This document shows positions 9,905 to 14,414 of a DNA stretch of 14,414 bases, one piece after another (the first letter of the stretch is position 1; each line of letters begins with the position of its first letter). The notes under the pieces are model-generated. The model made no database searches. It saw only the letters and a program-made list of their open reading frames with translations, and was not told the DNA's origin. This DNA is from Euperipatoides rowelli (taxonomy: Eukaryota > Onychophora > Udeonychophora > Euonychophora > Peripatopsidae): assembly GCA_003024985.2 (NCBI GenBank), contig PXIH01S0007032.1; one strand, 5' to 3'. Position numbers and translations under genes: made by a program.

Positions 9905-10241
9905 TAAATCATTTGATTAAAAAAGTTTGTTTTCCGTTTAAACGTTCGTTTACATTTTTCGCAATTGAATATCTCTTCCTCCAATTTGTGTAAAGCTTCA
10001 TGTCATTTCTTATCTTTTCTTGAGAAACAACTTCTCACAATATATGAACACTTAACATTTGTAGCATTCTGAACTGGCTTGTGTATCATTTTATGTTGCT
10101 TAAGAGCTTTAGGCTGTTGTTTCTTGTGAAAGATTTCTTGCAGTATGTACATTTCAACTTTTTTCTTTAATGTTTGGTTTGATGCCTAATTAAATTTCTG
10201 CGATTTGAATATTCCTTACCATATATTTTGCAAATAAACAT
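9905..10241 (-). other. Four decayed C2H2 zinc fingers at the polymerase N-terminus
   Basis: Finger 1 (10232-10170) has C, Y in place of the second C, and H-x3-H. Finger 2 (10151-10081) reads CTYCKKSFTRNNSL, then after a one-base shift KQHKMIH. Finger 3 (10050-9988) keeps CSY, a CEK after a shift, and HEALH. Finger 4 (9963 to about 9905) reads FNCEKCKRTFKRKTN but has lost its first histidine. Spacing between fingers is regular. Such fingers are known at the N-terminus of some Polinton-like polymerase proteins. A separate small zinc-finger gene just upstream is possible but less likely, because orientation and decay match the polymerase. Confidence 0.7.
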
Positions 10242-10354
10242 TTTGGAGTTTTGTTGTTAAATAATGCTGGGGAAAACTAAAAAATTTTCAATCAGGCTTA
10301 GATAGATGTTACTCCTTCAAGTCTCTGTGTAGAAAATGAGTGTTTACAAATTTT

Positions 10355-10368
10355 ACTTCCTCTTATAT
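10355..10368. repeat. Target-site duplication, left
   Basis: This copy of ACTTCCTCTTATAT is identical to 10684-10697. It abuts the (TTTA)n side of the 315-bp insertion, so it is the 3' flank of the minus-strand element. Confidence 0.9.
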
Positions 10369-10683
10369 TTATTTATTTATTACTTAATTGTTTTTGGTCT
10401 TAAACCATTACAATTGGAAGATACATATAAAAGATACACAAAAAATATACCATACTTGAAGATTTGATGTTATATCAAACCTCCATATATAATCCACTTT
10501 AGTTAAAAGTTGGCAACAGAAGAGAAAATAAAAAATGAAGGAGCCAGAAAACTTACATCAATTTGATAATTGTAGCAGTTGACTACAACAATTAGTAATT
10601 CTTTGAATAACTAATAAAGCCTGTACATATTATAATTTTTCATCAGAAATTCTATTAACCTGATATCATTGGATATTGCCCCC
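10369..10683 (-). mobile_element. Short LINE-type insertion with 14-bp target-site duplication
   Basis: ACTTCCTCTTATAT occurs exactly at 10355-10368 and again at 10684-10697, flanking a 315-bp insert. On the minus strand the insert starts GGGGGCAATATCC and ends in an (AAAT)n tail, TAATAAATAAATAAATA, directly against the duplication. A tail plus a 14-bp duplication is the signature of target-primed reverse transcription. No A or B box of a tRNA-derived SINE is seen and no reading frame is recognisable, so a 5'-truncated LINE 3' end fits best. A small hairpin (TTTGAT/ATCAAA) lies at 10463-10479. Confidence 0.9.
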
Positions 10684-10697
10684 ACTTCCTCTTATAT
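10684..10697. repeat. Target-site duplication, right
   Basis: This second exact copy of the 14-bp duplication abuts the 5' end of the minus-strand insertion. Joining the flanks through a single copy restores a continuous right-arm sequence. Confidence 0.9.
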
Positions 10698-10698
10698 A
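10691..10698 (-). promoter_or_regulatory. Possible TATA box of the polymerase gene
   Basis: On the minus strand TATATAAG is followed by a G-rich stretch, as in many core promoters. Removing the 315-bp insertion and one duplication copy puts it about 127 bp upstream of the ATG at 10241. The motif overlaps the target-site duplication. AT-rich DNA yields such motifs by chance, so this is tentative. Confidence 0.3.
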
Positions 10699-10914
10699 GG
10701 ATAACTCTTGACCCCCATAGCAATCTGCTGATTATCCAATTAGAATGTAGCTATGAGTTTGATTTATAATGTGTTGGGGGTGTGTGATTTGAAATATTTT
10801 TTCCTATAGCTTGTATTTAAAAGAGATAATGTGCAAAGTAAATTTTTTTTAATAAAGTCATCGTAGCACCTTTTTTATAAAACTCCTATCTCTTTTTTAT
10901 ATGACTTTATAATG
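10699..10914 (-). other. Right-arm segment upstream of the polymerase, missing from the left arm
   Basis: No gene is seen. This stretch lies between the arm-flanking block and the polymerase 5' end. It falls inside the deletion suffered by the left arm, whose break joins CTCCATAC (2631-2638) to the TCTA of the polymerase side. It contains CCCCCAACACA and GGGGGTCAAG patches on the minus strand. Confidence 0.55.
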
Positions 10915-11565
10915 GTATGGAGCTTAGAATTTTTTCCATGCTGAAATAATTAATGTAGAATGTATTATGTAAATTAAAAACTACTTGAGATAGATTTTAA
11001 AACTATATTGGGAAGTGTCACTATTGTGAATTTTCGATAGGAAGTAGTCAATTGGAGGTGATATACTGACTGTGATCGAAAGTTGATCTTGGATTCTCTA
11101 AAATTTGTAATTTTTGAATAATAAAATGCTTAAGTTTTTCATGTATCGTTCTGTGCCATGATTGAGCTGATTCAATATAATTATTTCTTGGCTATGATTG
11201 CTGTATTCTGTTTAGTTTACATCTTGGTATTAGGTGATCCTCAAAAATCAAAAAGTGTTTAAGTTATTTTTTTCTCGTTCTGCATATCCTATGATGTCAC
11301 TTATGGCCGACCATCTTAAAAAGACTCTGATGAATCTAAAATGGGGTGAAAAAATACCTATGATTTTCATACATTATAATGTTAAAGATAATAGAGCATT
11401 AAAAGCTCCAATATTAGAAAAAAACATGAACAGGAAGGCAAGTAAAAAATGAATAATAGTGTTAATGTTCATATTCATATTTAGAGGAAGAAAAACTATG
11501 AAGAATAATCCAAGCTTAAGTTTCTAGCATGAAGGGATCTGAGATATTAATAATTTCAAGCAATT
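10915..11565 (-). repeat. Arm-flanking repeat block, right copy
   Basis: This is the reverse complement of about 1945-2638. Landmarks on the minus strand are CTAGAAACTTAAGCTTGGAT, TTCATTTTTTACTTG, TTCCTGTTCATG, TCTAATATTGGAGC, AGGTATTTTTTCACCCCATT, TAATACCAAGATGTAAACTA and TTTCAGCATGGAAAAAAT. The plus-strand frame 11234-11452 (72 codons) parallels the minus-strand frame 2290-2063. Both are open, but differences between them are mostly amino-acid changing. The block directly abuts the LINE relic on its right. Confidence 0.82.
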
Positions 11566-11639
11566 AATTACCAAACCCACAAGGAAAAATAATATTCAGG
11601 ATTAAATGTTTTAATCTCGGTCCACTTAAGTTTTAATAT

Positions 11640-12564
11640 GAAGTCCTGTCACCTATATCTTCATCAGATCACAACTTAGTTAATGTCTTTTGTGATCAAA
11701 GTATTATGTTTTCAAATTCTTTCATCGAGTTTCGAGTTTCGTCCCAAATCAAACTCTGGTTTTAAATCGTTTGATATCTGTTTAAGTCAAATAGATTGTA
11801 ATGTATTATACAAAATATTTAATGTCAACAAAGTTGTTGATTTATTTAATAATATAATAATCAAACCACATGAATATTCATTTCCTATAAAAAGAAAAAA
11901 AAATCTGAATGACAAAATTTGATTAACAACATATGTGAATTAGTTAAAGCTAAGAACCTTGCTTTTAAAAATGGGGACATTGATAATATAATTAAAATTT
12001 CGAATAATATTAAAAAATATGTAAAAGAAGCAAGACAGAAGGAGTATGCCAAGAATATGAGTATATAAAATATGGATCTAAAAATTATTATGACGTAATA
12101 AGAAACGTTACATGTGTTAACAAAAAGAAAAAAACTGATCACCTTTCCTAAAAAAATCCCTGATGCAAACATGTGTGATATTTAACCACTTTAAGTCTAT
12201 TGCGAACTCTCTTGAACCAATTAAATCATTTAATGCATCATATAACAAAATTGAAGATCCAATCCCTTAAGTAGACTTTTTATGGTTCTTAGTCAACTTC
12301 AATCTGTTTCTGTAACGGCTACTAATTCTCCTGAAGGAATGTGAAATATTTTGTTAAAATAATTCACAATAGAACTGTGTCAAATGTCAACCTATTGCTT
12401 TTATACTGAACCTTTCTTTTTAGCAATGTCAATATTCAGTGATTTGGAAAAAGGCTTATATGGTTCCTATTCCTAAAGTAAATCTTCCCAACAATCCTAG
12501 TCAAATTCGTCCAATCTCTATTTTAGCTACATTAGATAAAATTAGTGAACTCCTATTTTCAACA
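11640..12564 (+). pseudogene. LINE retrotransposon relic, endonuclease end and RT start
   Basis: Pieces of a non-LTR retrotransposon ORF2 follow each other in the right order. VLSPISSSDHNLVNVF (11643-11690) carries the SDH motif that ends APE-type endonuclease domains. NNICELVKAKNLAFKNGDID and KKYVKEARQKEYAKNM (11935-12068) match the usual charged linker. WKKAYMVPIPKVNLPNN (from 12445) and RPISILATLDKISE (to about 12552) are the opening motif of a LINE reverse transcriptase. Frames shift repeatedly and stops interrupt, so it is dead. The catalytic RT motifs are not seen. The relic stops abruptly at 12564, where a minus-strand element's A-rich tail begins. A CR1/Jockey-like clade fits, but I cannot place it. 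Confidence 0.8.
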
Positions 12565-12944
12565 TTTTTTTTATTTTATTAAAAGAAAAACTATGTACAT
12601 CATTAAAAACTCAAAAATGACATCTCATTATTTGAGATGTGCTAACAAAAGAGAAGGTATAAAAAACAATAATCAAATAAATGAATAAATGACTACTCTA
12701 CAAATAATAAATAACCTCATAAGGGCCACAATAATTTATGAGACAACATCTGAGTCCCATAATACTTGATAGCAATCATCTGATAGGAAAAACCGATCTT
12801 TCTTGTATTCATTAAGAATAATGTTCAAGAATTAAAAAAAAATAATTCTCAGGTTTAAGACCTTGAAAAAGGATCTTGCACCTAGCCTACAATATTGCAA
12901 AAAATATTACAAAAACAAACTTTCTAACCCTATGATCAATCTCA
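12565..12944 (-). other. LINE 3' UTR with hairpin and A-rich tail
   Basis: The UTR runs from the ORF stop to the tail TAATAAAATAAAAAAAATG (minus strand, about 12581-12563). An 8-bp stem with a 5-base loop (ACATCTCA 12620-12627, TGAGATGT 12633-12640) lies about 40 nt before the tail. In several LINE clades a stem-loop near the RNA 3' end is the reverse transcriptase recognition site, and this hairpin is well placed for that. AATAAA in the tail could also serve in polyadenylation. Confidence 0.7.
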
Positions 12945-13400
12945 TTAATTGACTGATTTTGCCAACCACTCCCAGTCTATATTTGACAATTGACACATAC
13001 TCAAAACCCTAGGACACGACCAAAATAAGTGTTTTATATCTTCAGTTTGATCACATCCCAAAGGACACCTCACATTGTAGGTCTTAATGATGCCCAACTT
13101 GAACAGTCGATCTTTCATTGGGAGAATGTTCAAGTAATACTGGATAATCAGTGAAAACCTTGGTGCGTAAAGCAGTTAATTCAGTTTTTTTGAGAAAATT
13201 ACTTTTTGGTGGATTATTATTATTTGTACACTGGGCCACATTTTGGTGCAAAAAGTAATCAAGTCTGATTGAAAATTCCATAGGTATTAGACTTTTAGAC
13301 TTTCTTGTTCCCAATATTTGGTGCATTTTACTTATGCACTAGAATTGCCAATATGGATTCTTCCACAACAGTTTTGCTTCATCAAGCCAATAATAAATCT
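12565..13400 (-). pseudogene. 5'-truncated LINE: zf-RVT C-terminus and 3' UTR
   Basis: On the minus strand, YWLDEAKLLWKNPYWQF (about 13397-13347) leads after a stop into 13326-13084 (MHQILGTRKSKSL, TALRTKVFTDYPVL). A frameshift then leads into 13133-12945, with LPMKDRLFKLGIIK and a zinc knuckle C-x3-C-x7-H-x4-C (C23, C27, H35, C40 of that frame: CPLGC and HLFWSC). This is the zf-RVT domain found at the end of many non-LTR reverse transcriptases. The stop at 12947-12945 is followed by about 380 nt of 3' UTR and an A-rich tail. The endonuclease and RT core are absent. It lies head-on against the plus-strand LINE relic and probably inserted into it. Confidence 0.82.
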
Positions 13401-14380
13401 AATAATGGTAATAGTGAAGAAAATAAAAAGAATAAGTCAAGGAAGAGAATAATCAGCAAAAGTAGAATAATACATCAATAGCAAAGACAACCTATGGTTT
13501 TGATTTTGTGAAATACTTAGACCCCTATTTTTTTTAAGAAAAAACAACTGATAAATAATAATCATTTACAATCTCAAAATATAAAATAACAGTACTTTCA
13601 TAAGCAATGATATTCTTGAGTTATCAGTTAGACTGCAATAATATGTTATGCATTGAATATCTAAATGTGTCATGGATCAATAATTTTAATCCTCCATTGA
13701 TTTAGTCACAGCTAATTCCTATAAAGGCCCAGAATACATAGATGTTATGAAATTGACCAAAAGGTATGTTGCACCATTGTATATAAATACCATGAAATGT
13801 TGACATTAGATGATACAAATAATGACTGAAGATGAGAGTGACAGTGATGACTGAACAAGAATGTAAAATAAAACTTTTTTGTTGAGTCTTCTAAGTTGTT
13901 TCCTATCCCAAAGTAAATAAAATGTCAACAATTGAGTTTTTAGTATTTTTTTTTCTGAATTAAACAAGGTGTAGGTAGTTTGGTGCATAAAGAACACAAG
14001 TCAATGCTGTTAAAATATTAATAATAAATCCTATTATTTAATAAAATTAACAAAAACATCCAAAAGCTGATTGTGTTAATGAACACTTTGATGTCCTAAA
14101 AGATTATATAGATATTATAAAAACTGTTGCTTCTGATCAGTTTTTTTGTCTATCCTGTAAAATTTGTTGTAGATGACTTGACTGCTTTTTGTACCAAGGT
14201 CTTCGATCATAAAATTCTGGAACACACCTTTAACTTTGAACTTTGAATTTTTTTTTGAGATTAACTTTACAATTTCTTCTAAAGGCTTATTCACTCCATT
14301 CATAAGAACTAAACGTTATGCCACGTAAACTTTACCAGCATTTACTAAATTATTAATTAGCACTGTATGAATCTAACAAT
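13401..14380. other. Unassigned stretch, possibly more LINE debris
   Basis: I recognise no gene. Minus-strand frames at 13997-13806 (with RKQLRRLNKKVLFYILVQSS) and 14303-14115 (with GVFQNFMIEDLGTKSS) are short. The first faintly resembles the thumb region of LINE reverse transcriptases, where a KVL...SLI.S pattern is common, and it lies upstream in the right orientation for the minus-strand LINE. The resemblance is too weak to call. The rest is AT-rich with scattered stops. Confidence 0.35.
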
Positions 14381-14414
14381 ATGTGTGTATGTATATATAT
14401 ATATATGTATGTAT
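14381..14414. repeat. TA/TATG microsatellite at the window end
   Basis: TGTGTGTATGTA is followed by (TA)n and then TATGTATGTAT, a simple sequence repeat cut off by the window edge. Confidence 0.9.

Larger units (their letters stand above)
6410..10241 (-). pseudogene. Right copy: dead protein-primed family B DNA polymerase, nearly full length
   Basis: This is the better preserved copy, read right to left. A plausible start is the ATG at 10241 (MFICKIYGKE), opening four decayed C2H2 fingers. Then come a short coherent segment (about 9597-9463, VDEMSEIILYFLSKCCI), FLEAIFFLEVKI, ITINVYGYEK (about 9117), Exo I YADFE (8770-8756), the endonuclease VII-like segment (8485-8391), Exo II YNLKGFDSHL (about 8349-8320), Exo III YMQSD (7974-7960), motif A YLDVNKL (about 7680-7660), motif B LLNNAVFGK (about 7170-7147) and motif C FTDTD (about 6881-6867). 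The C-terminus continues in a shifted frame (YEIKTEDF, EFIGLHSKMYSF, KISLSPYNDKRYI) to TAA at 6412-6410. Stops and frameshifts abound, including TAA at 9146-9144 and loss of the motif C serine. Most catalytic acidic residues survive. I infer a Polinton/Maverick or adintovirus-like origin. Confidence 0.9.
6867..11565 (-). repeat. Right arm of the large inverted repeat
   Basis: This is the reverse-complement partner of 1945-5275. It is longer because it keeps 9504-10914 (zinc fingers, polymerase upstream region and a retrotransposon insertion), which the left arm has lost. The inner end of the match lies at motif C. Polymerase sequence continues on the minus strand to 6410 without a left-arm counterpart. 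The outer end lies near 11565, about 75 bp before the endonuclease motif of a LINE relic. Confidence 0.88.

Noticed and set aside
2639-10241. Complete Polinton/Maverick element
   Set aside because: No integrase, packaging ATPase, protease or capsid gene is visible in the window, and I find no typical element termini with a 6-bp target duplication. Only the polymerase and its flanks are supported.
11640-13400. Twin-primed inversion of a single LINE
   Set aside because: In twin priming the inverted 5' part lies upstream of the 3' part. Here the plus-strand piece lies beyond the tail of the minus-strand piece, so two elements are more likely.
13806-14303. Two minus-strand frames of 62-63 codons as host genes
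   Set aside because: They are short, have no recognisable domain and no evident regulatory context. Faint LINE resemblance in one is not enough for a call.

Overview
The window is AT-rich, gene-poor and packed with decayed mobile elements. The relics include a protein-primed family B DNA polymerase of the Polinton/Maverick-adintovirus type, LINE retrotransposons with an APE-type endonuclease, a reverse transcriptase and a zf-RVT zinc knuckle, plus minisatellites. This points to a nuclear contig of an invertebrate animal. The species cannot be told from the sequence. I see no intact host gene, no RNA gene and no CRISPR array. Two isolated N bases (4859, 5894) are present.

The organising structure is a large inverted repeat. 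The left arm (about 1945-5275) and the right arm (about 6867-11565, read on the minus strand) carry two dead copies of the same polymerase gene, converging on a spacer of about 1.6 kb. The right copy is more complete. On the minus strand, from about 10241 to 6410, it keeps four decayed N-terminal C2H2 zinc fingers, an endonuclease VII-like zinc/HNH segment, Exo I, II and III, polymerase motifs A, B and C, and the C-terminus with its stop codon. The left copy lost about 1.4 kb containing the zinc fingers and upstream region, and it also ends just after motif C. The arms share an in-frame TAA and a frameshift, so part of the inactivation predates the split of the two copies. Outside the polymerase, both arms continue into a shared block of about 600 bp.

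Layout: 1-700, no gene. 719-1530, 18 degenerate copies of a GATGCATGATGGGATAG-like minisatellite mixed with four copies of a GGGTCTTTTCAAGATGG motif. 1373-1665, a diverged third copy of the arm-flanking block, from which the minisatellite seems to have grown. 1945-5275, left arm. 5290-6410, spacer with a degenerate direct repeat and a 15-bp tandem repeat. 6410-11565, polymerase 3' end plus right arm, interrupted at 10369-10683 by a short LINE-type insertion with a 14-bp target-site duplication. 11640-12560, plus-strand LINE relic. 12565-about 13400, minus-strand 5'-truncated LINE with a 3' hairpin and A-rich tail, apparently inserted into the first LINE. 13420-14414, unassigned, ending in a TA/TATG microsatellite.

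Nothing here works as a pathway today. The window records successive events: a large DNA transposon or virus-like element died, gave rise to an inverted pair, and was then hit by at least two or three retrotransposon insertions and by satellite expansion.
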